This document shows, in pieces, positions 11,418-22,307 of a stretch of 64,000 nt of DNA (its first letter is position 1; each line of letters begins with the position of its first letter). Under the pieces are notes generated by a model. The model did not search any database. It was given only the letters and a program-made list of their open reading frames with translations, and was not told the DNA's origin. This DNA comes from Petaurus breviceps papuanus. Lineage: Eukaryota > Chordata > Mammalia > Diprotodontia > Petauridae. The stretch spans positions 7,703,184-7,767,183 of the forward strand of contig JAMXIF010001210.1 of NCBI GenBank assembly GCA_028583685.1, in the 5' to 3' direction. The position numbers and the translations under genes are program-made.

Positions 11418-11672
11418 TTGTTGTAGTTGTCTATTCTTTTCAGATGTGCCCGATTCATTGTGACTATTTAGCATTTTCTTTGCAAAGATACTAAGGTGGT
11501 TTGCCATTTCCTTCTCCAGCTCATTGTACAGATGAGGAAACTGAGGCAAACAGGATAAGTAATGCCCAGGGTTACACAGCTAGTGTCTGAGGCCAGATAT
11601 GAACTAAGGGAAATGAATCCTCTTGATTGCCATCCAGTTACTCTATGTACTACACCATCTAGCTGCTCCCAT
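11418..11672 (-). mobile_element. MAR1-type CORE-SINE
   Basis: Well-preserved antisense copy: 'ttgtagttgtctattctttt' tail, 'ggtttgccatttccttctcc', 'gatgaggaaactgaggcaaa', 'cccagggttacacagctagt' and a head ending 'ctacaccatctagctgctcc'. Confidence 0.9.
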
Positions 11673-11879
11673 ATTTGTTTCAATCACATCTTTATTGAGT
11701 TTTCTACTTCTTCATGGAACACATTGTGGACCACTATGCTAATTCTAAAGCTATATATAATTCTATAGCTAAATTGAATCAATTGGATCTCCCACCAAGG
11801 TATTTGGTTCCCACAACAAGTTCTCATTTGTTCCTGATTAGGGTTTGGGGGCTGTTTTTAAGACCTGTAGGACTATAGG

Positions 11880-12085
11880 AGGGGCAACTAGATGGTACAG
11901 TGGATAAAGTGCCAGATTTGGGGTTAGGGAGACTCACTGTCCTGAGTTCAAATGTGGCCTTAGACATTTAGTAGCTGTGTGACCCTGGACAAGTCATTTA
12001 AGTCTTTTGCCTCAGTTTCCTTATCTGTAAAATTAGCTGGAAATGGAAAGAGCAAAACGTTCCAGTGTCTTTTGCTGAAAAAAAG
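11880..12085 (+). mobile_element. MAR1-type CORE-SINE
   Basis: Sense copy: head 'actagatggtacagtggata', 'cctgagttcaaatgtggcc', 'agctgtgtgaccctggacaa', 'tgcctcagtttccttatctg', 'agctggaaatggaaagagca' and the tail 'ccagtgtcttttgctg' followed by A's. The only full sense MAR1 in the window. Confidence 0.85.
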
Positions 12086-12249
12086 TAAAAATGGGTTTCA
12101 TGAAGTATTCGGCATGGCTAAAACCACTGACCAATGGCAACATCACACTTTTTCCATATAGGAGCAGGAGATATTCTCTGACATGGCTGGATGTCATTAA
12201 AAAAAAGTTGCTTCTGAAATCTCTGGAGCACAGGAGGCAGAAGCTTTTT

Positions 12250-12360
12250 AAAGCAATGATCAATATAAATATATATTATATAAAATATATTGATAATATT
12301 ATATGATAATATATAATAATATATTATAAAACATAAATATAAATTATTCAAAATAAATAG
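12250..12360. repeat. AT-rich low-complexity tract
   Basis: Irregular ata/tata units with several short self-complementary segments. Confidence 0.9.
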
Positions 12361-12717
12361 TATGGCCCACCAGTAGGAATGTTAGGGATTTGAAATTAAG
12401 TGGGTGGTTATTCTAGGAACATTTTCTCAATGGTGAAATACTCAATAGTGTCATTTCATACCACAGAACAGAAAGACACTGATATTTTGTGAATGGGACT
12501 GGATTTGAGGAAATGGTTTTGGGTGGAATGCTTTTCCATTGCTTCTTGTTGCAGAAACCCAAACCAAACCCAAAACAAAACAAAACAAAGCAAAAGTGGA
12601 TGTTATGGCAATTTTTAGAGGGGAGGGAGCAGAAGTAGATTAAACTTGAATAATGTTCACACTTTATTTCTCAAAGCTTAATAGTGAGTTTCAGGCTTTT
12701 CTGAAACACAGAGTTTC

Positions 12718-12956
12718 CAGTCTAGTGCTTAATGTGTGCCAGGTGCTGTGCTAGGAACTTTTTACAAATATTACCTCATTTGATCTTCACAACAACCTTG
12801 GGAGAAGGTGCTATTATTAATTCCCATTTTAAAGTTAAGGAAACTGAGGTAAACAGAGGATAGATAAACAGTTAATAAGAACCTGATATTGGATTTGAAC
12901 TCAAGTCTTTTTGACTCCAGGCCAGAGTTCTGTCCACTGAACTATCAGTTGCTTGG
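12718..12956 (-). mobile_element. MIR-class CORE-SINE
   Basis: Long antisense copy: 'tgtgccaggtgctgtgctag', 'acctcatttgatcttcacaa', 'gttaaggaaactgaggtaaa', 'gatttgaactcaagtctttt' and 'tgactccaggccagagttct', in reversed MIR order. Confidence 0.85.
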
Positions 12957-13330
12957 GGAAGAGTTTAAGATGCCTCCAGATCTGAAAGAAAGTATCTTGC
13001 TTAGATCTTTGAAGCTTGATTCCCTGTGGTCTTCTTGGAAACAAAAAAACAGAAAAGAAAAATCATCTTTGTTCAAATGCCCCAATTTCTGTTTTCCCAG
13101 ATGCCACTTTTTTTATCTTGTAAATCAATGTGACTTTTGATTTCCTTCACTTTCTTTTCTAATAGTTGCATTTTGGGTCTTTCTTTCTTTCTTTTTTCTC
13201 CCTGGATAATATTTAAGTTAAGGGAAATCAAATGGCCATTATTAGTTCAGTTCTCTCCCTCCTGCACCCATTGAGAAGTCAAGTAATATATCAAGTATAT
13301 GTCTGAAGACATGTAAAACATTTACATATT

Positions 13331-13497
13331 GGGGTGGCTAGGTGGCGCAGTGAATAGAGCACTGGTCCTGGAGTCAGGAGGACCTGAGTTAAAATCTGAT
13401 CTCAGACACTTAACACAAAACTAGCCATGTGACCTTGGGCAAATCACTTAACCCCAATTGCCCTACCTTCCCCCCTCAAAAAAAGCAAAAAAAAAAC
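13331..13497 (+). mobile_element. tRNA-derived SINE, type B
   Basis: Full-length copy starting GGGGTGGCTAGGTGGCGCAG, with 'gagtcaggaggacctgagtt', 'acacaaaactagccatgtg', 'ttaaccccaattgccctacc' and an A-rich tail. Sits in the L1 3' UTR. Any target duplication is too short to be sure of. Confidence 0.92.
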
Positions 13498-13795
13498 CCA
13501 TCATATTTTCTCTGTAGAGATGGATTACATTTTTCCATCATGGGTCCTCTGGAATTGTCTTGAATCATTGTATTGATCAGAATAGTTAAGTCTTTCAAAG
13601 AGGATCATTGTTATACTATTGCTGCTACTGCATACAGTGTTCTCCTGGTTCTGCTCACTTCACTTTTCATATAAACTCTCAGTCTTTATTTTCCCCCTTG
13701 CAGTCATTCTGTTCATCATTTCTGATAGCACAACAGAATACCATCATAATCCTATACCGTAACTTCTTTAAAAGCCTTTCCCCAATTGATAGATA

Positions 13796-14056
13796 TAGCA
13801 TCAATTTCTCTTCTTTCTTTCTTTTTCTTCCTTCCTTCCTTCCTTCCCTTTTTTCATTCTTTCCTTCTTTCTCTCTTTCTCTCTTTTTTGCTTTTTGGAG
13901 AGGGAAGGTAGGGCAATTGGGGTTAAGTGACTTGCACGAGATCACATGGCTAATTTTTGTGTTAAGTGTCTGAGGCTGGATTTGAACTCAGGTCCTCCTA
14001 ACTCCAAGGCCAGTGCTCTATTCACTGTGCCACCTAGCCACCCCTGTAGCATCAAT
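13796..14056 (-). mobile_element. tRNA-derived SINE, type B, with TSD and expanded tail
   Basis: Antisense type-B SINE (body about 13888-14044) between 10-bp duplications tagcatcaat at 13796-13805 and 14047-14056. Between the left duplication and the SINE body lies about 80 bp of CTTT/TTCC repeats (13806-13887), which is where the reversed poly(A) tail should be. The insertion is in an antisense L1. Confidence 0.85.
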
Positions 14057-14290
14057 ATCTAATTCTTTGTGGCCACCCCCCCAAAAAAAAACAAATCTGC
14101 TCTAAATATGTCTTTTTTCCTTTTCTTTGATTTCCTTAGGGTCCCATATACTGTAGTGGTAGCATTGCTGAATCAAAGCATATACAAAGTTTTATAGCCT
14201 TTTGGGAACAGTTACAGATTGTTCTCCAGAATGATTAAATCATCTCACAACTCCACCAATAGTGCATTAATGCAACTATTTTAAGAAAGG

Positions 14291-14608
14291 CATTTTGGAT
14301 TAACGCTGGATTTGCTTTTTCCATGCTATACCTGTTCCCCAATACTAAAGATACACAAAAGTGGTTTTATTTACACTGTTATTTTCTTTGCTATGAAAAC
14401 CTAATGCTTTATTCTCTGTGAAATGTATGGCTAATAGCAGACTTTAGGGGTATCAGATCTGCTTAAATCAAATTCTACTTATTGCATGACAACTCTTTTG
14501 GCTGGGTATTATCTATGGAGTAAACAATAAAGGAGTCTGATATTTTCATGCCATCTTTAGAATGCCACTTTTGTTTTCAGGTTGTTCTTTTTGCATTGTG
14601 AGTTTGTG
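14291..14608. other. No recognisable feature
   Basis: About 320 bp of apparently unique sequence between the L1 and a GT repeat. Confidence 0.4.

Positions 14609-14610
<2 letters not shown>

Positions 14611-14642
<32 letters not shown>
14611..14642. repeat. (GT)n microsatellite
   Basis: About 15 GT dinucleotides, preceded by a short irregular GT run. Confidence 0.97.
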
Positions 14643-14643
<1 letters not shown>

Positions 14644-14811
14644 CAAGGTAATATTTTTTAAAAGGCAGGTGACTTACAAGTGTTCATATTCCTTACTTAA
14701 TGGTTTAAATGAGCTTAGGTGGTGATAATACCAAAACACAGATGAAATTGACTTATGCTTAATTATCTATCCAGAGTTCTAGTACTTTGCAAAGACTGAT
14801 TTTTCTTCTTT

Positions 14812-14910
14812 AATAAATTATTAACACTTACTAGCCATGTGACCTTGGGCAAGTCAATTAACCCCAATTGCCCTGCCCTCCCCTCGCAAAAAAAAATAAA
14901 TTATATGGAA
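14812..14910 (+). mobile_element. 5'-truncated tRNA-derived SINE, type B
   Basis: Only the 3' part is present: 'cttactagccatgtgacctt', 'gtcaattaaccccaattgcc' and an A tail. The flanks share aataaatta on both sides (about 14812-14820 and 14897-14906), so the copy was probably inserted already truncated, without its promoter boxes. Confidence 0.75.
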
Positions 14911-15164
14911 TAAATAATAGGCTTGGAATTTTGACAAAGCATTCTTCATACTAACTAGGATAACAGGAAAAAAGAAACTTAAGGATTAAATCAGTGTTTC
15001 AGGGTTTGTCACATCAGGATTATTTGCATAACATAACATGATATATTATTATTATTATTATTATTATATAATGATATAGTGATTTGGGGATCAGAAGATG
15101 TATTCTTCAACTTCATACACACACACATACATACACACACACACAAAAACATAAACACATGTTT

Positions 15165-15540
15165 TGTGGTATACTGAATAGAGAGCTAGACTTGGATGTA
15201 TGAAGATTTGGTTTCCAATTGTCCCAATGATGCATTTTAGCTGTGTTTCTGCAGCACAAAATCTCTAACCTGGAAGTTAGAACTTAGTCAACTAGAAGAT
15301 ATTAAATGACTAATATGGGCCAGAAATCATGCTAAGAGCTGGAGGAACAATGACAAGGCAGGAAAATGGTCCTTGCTTTCAAGGACCTCACTGTCCAAAG
15401 TTATTTAAATAAAACTTCTTGGCCTTAGTTTTTCTCAACTGAAAAGTAGGAATTGTAATACTTGTAATGCCAACATCAGTGGGTTATTGTGAAGAAAGTA
15501 TTTGTAAACTGAAAAGCTTTTTGGAAACCTAATTGCCACT
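15165..15540 (+). mobile_element. MIR CORE-SINE split by an antisense L2 3' end
   Basis: MIR head and middle at 15165-15255 ('ggtatactgaatagagagct') and core/tail at 15410-15540 ('ggccttagtttttctcaact', 'aagtatttgtaaactgaaaa') are in the same orientation. Between them, at about 15290-15405, is an antisense L2 terminus ('gctaagagctggaggaacaa', 'tccttgctttcaaggacctc'). Diverged but ordered. Confidence 0.6.
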
Positions 15541-15759
15541 GCTATCATCACTTCCTTTTCAAGTTGTGTTCCATGGAGTTCAGAGAGAAAGGGTTACTAA
15601 GATTGAGGCATTATCATATTCTTATATGTTTAATTCTAAGTAATGATTTTACAGATAGATGATATTTTAAACTCAATTAAACTAAAATTAAATTTCATTT
15701 TTTTGAAAGTGATGGCATATCAGCTCATCATTTTTGGTAATTGTTGAAAGCCTCATTAT

Positions 15760-15897
15760 GATTTTCTTTTTCTTTTTCTCCTCCTCCTTCTCCTTCTTCT
15801 CTTCCTCCCCCTCTTCTTCCTCACCTTCTCCTCCTCATTTTCCTTCTCCTCCTCTTTCTCCTTCTTTTCCTCTTCTTCCTCTTTTTCCTTCTTCATC
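15760..15897. repeat. Polypyrimidine (CTT/CTC)n tract
   Basis: About 135 bp with almost no purines on the plus strand, made of ctt, ctc and cttttc units. It yields a spurious K/E/R-rich frame on the minus strand. Long enough to favour triplex (H-DNA) structure. Confidence 0.97.
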
Positions 15898-16019
15898 TCA
15901 TAAACTAGATACTCAAAAGTAGATAAAACCTGAAATTGAAAAAAAAACTCCCCCCAAAAGTGTATCAGAAACAATGATTTAAATACAATTAAAATATAAA
16001 ACCTGTATAACTTTGCCAG

Positions 16020-16145
16020 TCTTGAAGTAGTATATAATTATTTGGTATTAATATTTATACCTAATATATATAATACATTATTCCATATATAATGTTATAT
16101 ATAATTGATATTATATATAATATATACATACCTAATATACCTAAT
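16020..16145. repeat. AT-rich low-complexity tract
   Basis: Irregular tata/ata repeats, partly self-complementary. Confidence 0.85.
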
Positions 16146-17107
16146 TTATAAACTAAACAAGAAGCTACCAGACTTTTTTTTAAAACAGACCATTTCAAAA
16201 GCTTAAAAATTGGTTTTGTAGATTGCTATCCTGAGCATTCTTCTGTTCTTCATTATCATTTGTGCAACATTTCAAAATTAAGGGGCTATGTTATGTCATT
16301 CCAGTTTGTATCAGAATGGAAAATCATTTCTCCAAGTACTCAATCTCTATGTGCTTGCCAGTTCCTACAGTTGGAACATCCCTAATGTTCACCTCTGTGT
16401 TATATAAATTGTTCCTTCTGTGGCAGTGCATAAAAGGTTCTTTTTTCAGAGCATGGTGTGGATACTGAATAGGGCAGCTCAAAGCAAAATACAAGAACTT
16501 CATGTTCTTTAAGGGCTAACTTACAATGTGAGGACAAAGATTAAGTCAAACAAGAATAATCTAGCTCTCGTACTGGAAAAATTACTTGGAATACTAAATG
16601 CATATGTCACTTATTAATACAGGTATCCAAAATTATTTAAATGATTAAAAAACCTACTAGTAAATATTTTGATATACAGTATTTCATAAAATCATACTGA
16701 AACCCTAGAGACAAATTCTGGGTAGAGAATTTAAAATGATGAATGCCAGAAATCAGATTCCTTTCTTGGTTTTGGGGAGATCATTCAGCGGCAACTGCCC
16801 CTGAGGTTTGGCTATAGATGCAAATGAAATTAGTCAAGGCACCAGGCAACACTTAATTGTTTTGCTTAGGAGTTTCCATCCTTAGCTTGAATTGTCTTTT
16901 TCATACGTGAAGAATTTTGATGGGCTCCCCCCGCACTTTTTAAAGTATATTGAGGAGCTCTAGGAAGGAAGGGATTAGGGGGAAATTGAATCCAAGTGAG
17001 CTCCTAATACAGACTAGGTACAATATCCTCTCTTCCTTAGAATGCTATATTTAACACATAAGAGACAAGGCAGTAAGCAGTGGGACCTCCCCTGAAAGAG
17101 AATATTC

Positions 17108-17110
<3 letters not shown>
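16146..17110. other. Unassigned single-copy-looking sequence
   Basis: No repeat recognised. The part at 16740-16930 is less AT-rich and contains an octamer (atgcaaat) beside 'gaaatta'. Possibly regulatory; nothing firmer can be said. Confidence 0.35.

Positions 17111-17112
<2 letters not shown>

Positions 17113-17161
<49 letters not shown>
17113..17161. repeat. (CT)n microsatellite
   Basis: About 24 uninterrupted CT units. The minus-strand frame across it (R-E repeats) is spurious. Confidence 0.98.
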
Positions 17162-17164
<3 letters not shown>

Positions 17165-17394
17165 AATAATGGGTCATCCTTTACAGAGTTCAACATAAGG
17201 GAGCAAACAGCAATATTGCCTAGCTTGCAAATTATTTGAAAAGACTGCTGATGTCAGTGGAATCCCCGCCTTCAAATGCTGTGCTAAGAGAACAAAAGAG
17301 GAATCCAATGAAAGGCCAAGGGGGATACCAAAGAACATTACTGGAGTGTGTAGTGTGGTTACTAGGGGACCGTTTCACCTCAGGAGTTCAGACT

Positions 17395-17590
17395 ATTAAT
17401 TCATTAATTCCTGTGACATCCACGTTAGGTGGGAAATATTGTTGCCACTTTGAAGGTAATAGAAAACTGAAACAAAGACAAACTAGGAATTTCCAGGTCA
17501 CACTTCAAGTCAGTAATTGCTGGAAATAGGTCTGAGAATCCTGAATCGTATCACAATGCTTTGTCCACAAGGCCATGCTCTCCCTAGATG
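17395..17590 (-). mobile_element. MIR-class CORE-SINE fragment
   Basis: Antisense: 'gttgccactttgaaggtaat', 'agaaaactgaaacaaagaca', 'aggtcacacttcaagtcagt', 'ctgagaatcctgaatcgta' and 'caaggccatgctctccc' follow reversed MIR order. Old. Confidence 0.6.
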
Positions 17591-17934
17591 TTAGGATTTA
17601 AGAGAAGTTTGATATTGTTGAACATTATATTATTCTTGACTAATACTGCCAAAGAAATTTGGGTACCAGGAGGTGGAGGATAAAAACCAACGTCTAATCA
17701 TTATGTCACAACTTTTAAAACCAATTTTATTTTAAAGCAATATGTTTGGTTTTTTTTAAGTAAAAATTTAGCTGATGAGGAAGGTTTGGGTCAATTTTTT
17801 CCCCCTAGATTTTTAGAATGTTGCTAATTTTGGACTGTAAAGTTCAAATTCAGAAAGACTCAGAATTTGGAAGAACACTTTTCCCTAATATTAATTACTT
17901 TTATTAAAATGATCTCTCTAAAGTTTAATTCAAA

Positions 17935-18137
17935 TGGTACACCTTCCATGAAGCCCTTTTTCGGTTCTGTTTGGCTCCTAATCCTAATTTCTTTTCCCAC
18001 CTTAGATTTTACAGTGTAGCCCGTTTTTTTTGCTCTTTAATTATATATTATTTCATATTACATTGATCTATGTATACATCATTTCTCCCAAATAGTTATG
18101 TCTTTTAAGCGATAGAAATTATGTTTTATCTGATTTT

Positions 18138-18176
<39 letters not shown>

Positions 18177-18240
18177 CACACTCGCAACCCTAGCATAGAT
18201 TTCTGTGCATACTAAGTGCTTAATAATTATCAGTAGGAAT
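17935..18240 (+). mobile_element. L2 LINE 3' end with internal (CA)n
   Basis: Sense L2: 'accttccatgaagccctttt' (ORF2 C-terminal remnant), 'catttctcccaaatagttat' and a terminus resembling 'ctaagtgcttaataattat'. A (CA)n microsatellite at 18139-18174 sits inside. Confidence 0.65.
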
Positions 18241-19185
18241 GAATTATATTTATCAGTCTAAGGAAGAAAAGAACATTATGAATATATTATAATTTTCCTA
18301 AGCATATCATAATACAGGGTAGCTAGTCTACTGTAGAGACAAAGAATAGAAATTCAGGCAGCTGGGTGTGGGAATCATTTCCACAAAGGTTAATTATTTG
18401 ATCAGGAGGAAGATTCTTTACAGAGAAGAACAAATAAAGGAAATTCATTAAAACTGTCATTTGATGCATAATACCCATTAAGTTTAAGGACGGGTATGTG
18501 AATGGACAAATTTATTCTTATGTGATCTTAATCATATTTTCAATGAAGATGAATGACTTTTTGATTTAACAGAGTTGGTGAATTCTTCTTATTTTGGACT
18601 GTCCCCTAATCTCTTCTTATCATAATTCTGTTGCAAACAGTTATGAACTATATTCTCTTAAGGACTTGATCAGAAGAACAATTATCAAGAAAGGAAAAAT
18701 ATAAAAGATTGATGCTTTCTCTTCCAGCAAATATTGAGGGACCAGGGTAGAGAGTATTTTTCAGTGAACTGCATGGAGTTGGCAGTGAGTGTCTCACCAT
18801 GGCCAGGTAGCTATTGTCTGTTTTTCAAGGGCAGGCTGATTTCCCTCCTAGCAGAGAGACTAAAAAGGTTCAAGAAATAATTCTACTTTCCATATTATCA
18901 GGGAGAATGGTGTGTCCCTTTAAAATATGAAATAAGGACAAGAAAGAAAAGTTATCTGAAGAGGCAGAGAAATCCTGAACCGTGTCAGGAAGCTGGAGAG
19001 TAGAAGTGAGGCTATCTATAAATTAATAGGAGACTGAATTCAAGAAAGGAACAGGCAATAAAACCAAGCCATTTGCCTTTTAGACCCAAATGCAAAAAGT
19101 GTTAGCTAAACAGGATGAACTGTGGATTCTAATTCCGGAAGACAAATGCAATGTCATGTATCATTTAGAAACTAGCCTAGAACAG
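18241..19185. other. No recognisable feature
   Basis: No gene or nameable repeat in this stretch. Confidence 0.45.
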
Positions 19186-19290
19186 TGAGACAATAAGGAA
19201 TTAGCCCAGGATCACACAGCTAGTATGTTTCAGAGACAGAAGATGAAGCTTGGTCTTTCTGGCATCAGGGTTGGCTGTTATACCTTAAAT
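19186..19290 (-). mobile_element. MIR core fragment
   Basis: 'ggaattagcccaggatcaca', 'cagctagtatgtttcagaga' and 'tctggcatcagggttggctg' match the reversed MIR core and head. Confidence 0.55.
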
Positions 19291-19509
19291 CAGTGAGAAA
19301 AGACCCATGACTAGAATATGGATTTGGAAGGGTATATTTTGTTGATAGGTCATGGGAAATAAAAGAGTTTGGAAAGAATAGTTTCTTATACTTAGGAGAT
19401 AAAAGAAAAGTTAGGAACTAAAAAAGGAAAGTGATAGAGAGCATTTGAGTAAAGATTGATGGAGGAAAAAACTAAAGCTATATTGCTAACAGAATATATT
19501 GTAAACCAT

Positions 19510-19675
19510 CTGGAAGACAGAAAAAGAGAGTAGGGAAGGGAAGGAAGAAGGAAGAGGGTGAGGAGGTGGAAGAGAAAAGAAGGAGGCAGAAGAGGAGGAG
19601 GAGGAAGGGAGGAAGAAAAAGAAAGAAAGGGAAGGAAGGAACGAAGGAATGAAGGAGTGAAGGAAGGAAGACGAA
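19510..19675. repeat. Polypurine (GGAA/GAA)n tract
   Basis: About 160 bp nearly free of pyrimidines on the plus strand. The minus-strand frames of 98-106 codons (P/S/F/L-rich) across it are spurious. Confidence 0.95.
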
Positions 19676-20365
19676 TAGTATGGGAAACATCACAAGCATG
19701 CCAAAGAGGCATGTTGTGGTAGAGATGAGAAACTTCAATCTGCTAGTTTTCTCTATGCCAAGGCAAAACAGCAAATCACTTCACATGCCTTGATAAACTC
19801 GTTCTCTAATGTTAGAGTAGAGCTATGGGTTTTATATATGATTCCCACCAAATAGTAGGAATAAGTGGTTGAAGTGGAAATTATATCAATGATAGCAGAA
19901 AGTGACAAAATCAGCTTGTAGCTGGAAAAAGAGGAGTTAAAAATTCACACATAGCATGGCATATAACTTAGATTTATTTAGAGTCAAAGATTCAGATAAA
20001 GAATAGGTAAGAGGCAATGGTTAAAGCTGTCCAAGAGGGATGGTGAGGTCTCAAACTATACCAAAGATGACAAAAAAGAGGGTGGGGGTGTGGTGGGGTT
20101 GTCAAAGGAGAGATTTGTACACAGAGGGAACTCCAGAATGATTTTCACAGAGGGTAAACTAAGTATCATGCAGATGCTGAGTTCCTGTCCCTCTGCTAGT
20201 AAGAAATATGGGTCTCCCAAAGTATCTATTCTAACCTAAGCTAATTGACTAGACATTACAGTCTAGTTGTATCACTTGAGAATAAGTTGAATTGAGGTTA
20301 GGAGCACCTGCTATAGCTCTAAGCTGAAATAGCAGCCTCTAAATGAAAATCCTTAGTTCTCTTAA
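19676..20365. other. No recognisable feature
   Basis: No nameable repeat and no exon-like structure. Confidence 0.4.
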
Positions 20366-20546
20366 AGCAATGATTCTTAACCTGTGGTCCGTGAACTTTA
20401 TTTTTAGTTGATCACTGTATTTCGATTCAATTGGTTTCCTTTGTAATCCTATGCATTTTATTTGATTCTGTGAAGAGGGCCATAGGTTTAACCAAACTGC
20501 CAAAGGAGTATATGATGTTAAAAAATGTTCAAGAACCAGTGGGTTA
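20366..20546. mobile_element. Short hAT-type MITE fossil
   Basis: Compact element with imperfect terminal inverted repeats: 'gattcttaacctgtggtcc' at the left end and 'caagaaccagtgggttag' at the right. The internal block 'ttggtttcctttgtaatcct' and 'gagggccataggtttaacca' is characteristic of an old mammal-wide hAT-type repeat. Flanking 8-mers agree only partly, so the target duplication is uncertain. Confidence 0.6.
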
Positions 20547-21624
20547 GAGAAATGTGTCAAAGAAGAAAGAAATAAAAAGAGAAGTTGAAGTTTGAGGGTA
20601 TAGAATTGGGAGTCCCTGATTTGTACCTAGAACCTTTGGGTATGAAGAACCTGTGCTAAGAAAAGACTCTTGCTAAGCTTTTGATATACCTCCCCATTTG
20701 AAGGCATGAAACAATTTCCTTTTATAAGACTGTGAATTCTTTGGCTGGCAGCTTTGTGGGGTAACATTTTTTAAAATTTTCATCTAATTATTACATCTTT
20801 TCTCCTAAATTTCACTCCAAAAGGTATAAGAGCAAGCATAACGTCTTGATGGCGAAAGAACAGTGGTTTTCTGAGCATTTGTAGAAATTGTTGGGTTGGA
20901 AGTTAGCACAAAAAATGTTTCCTTGACTCCAGAACTGATTTAAAATTTGCTCCAGTTCTTAAAATTGGTCTTCTCACTTCCTTTATGCACGCTGATCTTT
21001 TCAGTAATCGTTCAGTTTTTCATTAGTGCACAGATGAGCATAATATAAAACAATTCATTTCTGTAATTGCAATGAGGCTGTCATATACAACACGGGAAGC
21101 AGCAAATCCCACAGTAGGTTGCCTGCTGTCTTTAGCTAGGACTGGCAGCTCCAAAGGATTAGAGCTAATATACTCTCAGGGAAAAGGAAAGCACCTGAGT
21201 ATATGAGGAAGGTCTGAATAAAACTCAGACATACATGCATTAAACTGGATTTTTAAGTTTAGTTGTTTAGTTAAGAACCAAAACAATTGTGGCAATTAGT
21301 TTTGTTTTTTTTTTTAATTTCTAAGCACTAAGAAAAGTATGGTGACTGGAAAGTTTTGAGGCTGTAGTTTCAAGATGCTGATGTATAGTCGTTCCTCCCA
21401 AAATAGTTAATTACTGAACATAGATAGAGTCTAAATTTTGTGAATGTGTGCATACATCTGTACATAAAATAACTTCTCATTTATGCAAATGAACGAACTA
21501 TTCTGTGGATGTTAATTTCCCAGATAACTTTCTCCATTAAGAGTTTAAAAAGTATTTTCTATGGGATTTGTAAACTTGATTTTTTTTTTTTTTTTTGCTT
21601 TTCAAGATACTTTTCAGTCTCTTT
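20547..21624. other. Unassigned sequence, possible conserved element inside
   Basis: No repeat recognised apart from A/T runs. About 21000-21200 is compositionally balanced, with homeobox-like motifs (ttcattagtgc, tgtaattgcaatgag). Confidence 0.3.
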
Positions 21625-21828
21625 AAAGAGTATATTCTGGGGTGGCTAAGTGGCGTAGTGAACAGAGCACCAGCCCTGGAGTCAGGAGGACCTGAGTTCA
21701 AATCCTGCCTCAGACACTTGACACAAAACTAGCCGTGTGACCTTGGGCAAGTCACTTAACCCCAACTGCCCTACCTTCCCCTCTCCAAAAAGCAAAAAAT
21801 AAAAAAAAATTTTAAAAAGAGTATATTC
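21625..21828 (+). mobile_element. tRNA-derived SINE, type B, with TSD
   Basis: Full-length copy (body 21638-21815) with perfect 13-bp duplications aaagagtatattc at 21625-21637 and 21816-21828. The first nick, TT|AAAG, fits the L1 endonuclease preference. It contains A-box-like 'tggcgtagtgaacagagc' and B-box-like 'gagttcaaatcc' sequence. Mobilised by L1 (inference from the duplication and A tail). Confidence 0.95.
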
Positions 21829-22011
21829 CAAACTGAATATGAATTGACTTTTCTTGGATGATGTAGGCTCATAATTTGGGAATTCATAGATTATAGAGAT
21901 ATATATGTGGTTGTTTGCTATGGGAGTAATCTCAATATGCTATGTTTTTTGAGGGCTTTTTGTTTGTTTTGCTAAAATGAATAGCAACCAGTCTCCTTTA
22001 TAACTGTCTAG

Positions 22012-22150
22012 GGGCAGCTAGGTGATTCCTGGATTCAGGAAGATCTGAGTTTAAATTTGGCCTTTCCCACTAATTAGCTATGTAACCCTGGGCAAGTCAC
22101 TTAGTCATTTAGTAAAACCTATACCTGAATAGGAATCCCCTGCAAAATAT
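22012..22150 (+). mobile_element. MIR/MAR1 CORE-SINE fragment
   Basis: 'ggggcagctaggtgattcct', 'gaagatctgagtttaaattt', 'atgtaaccctgggcaagtca'. A short deletion has removed part of the head, and the tail is lost. Confidence 0.75.
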
Positions 22151-22307
22151 CTTGCCATGTTGTCAACAATCCTCCATTAACTATTCCCTATGAGTTGCGA
22201 CCCATTTAATCTTGAGGCCTCCCATATCACTTTCTGGTGGTTCTAATTGTTGGCAAGTATTGTGTTATATCCTTATGTATTATATTAATTATATTATATC
22301 CTTATAT

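Larger units (their letters stand above)
13240..14290 (-). mobile_element. L1 3' region, carrying two SINEs
   Basis: Antisense marsupial L1 3' UTR: 'ccctcctgcacccattgaga', 'gggtcctctggaattgtctt', 'tgttctcctggttctgctca', 'atagcacaacagaatacca', 'tccccaattgatagatatag' and 'gtggtagcattgctgaatc' occur in the same order as in the longer antisense copy at 43583-46120. Two type-B SINEs in opposite orientations interrupt it (13331-13497 and 13806-14046). 5'-truncated at its right end. Confidence 0.8.

Noticed and set aside
17014-17196. Open frame with R-E dipeptide repeats
   Set aside because: Product of the (CT)n microsatellite.
19392-19774. Minus-strand frames of 98-106 codons rich in P, S, F and L, resembling a membrane protein
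   Set aside because: They run through the polypurine tract; the hydrophobic appearance is a composition artefact.
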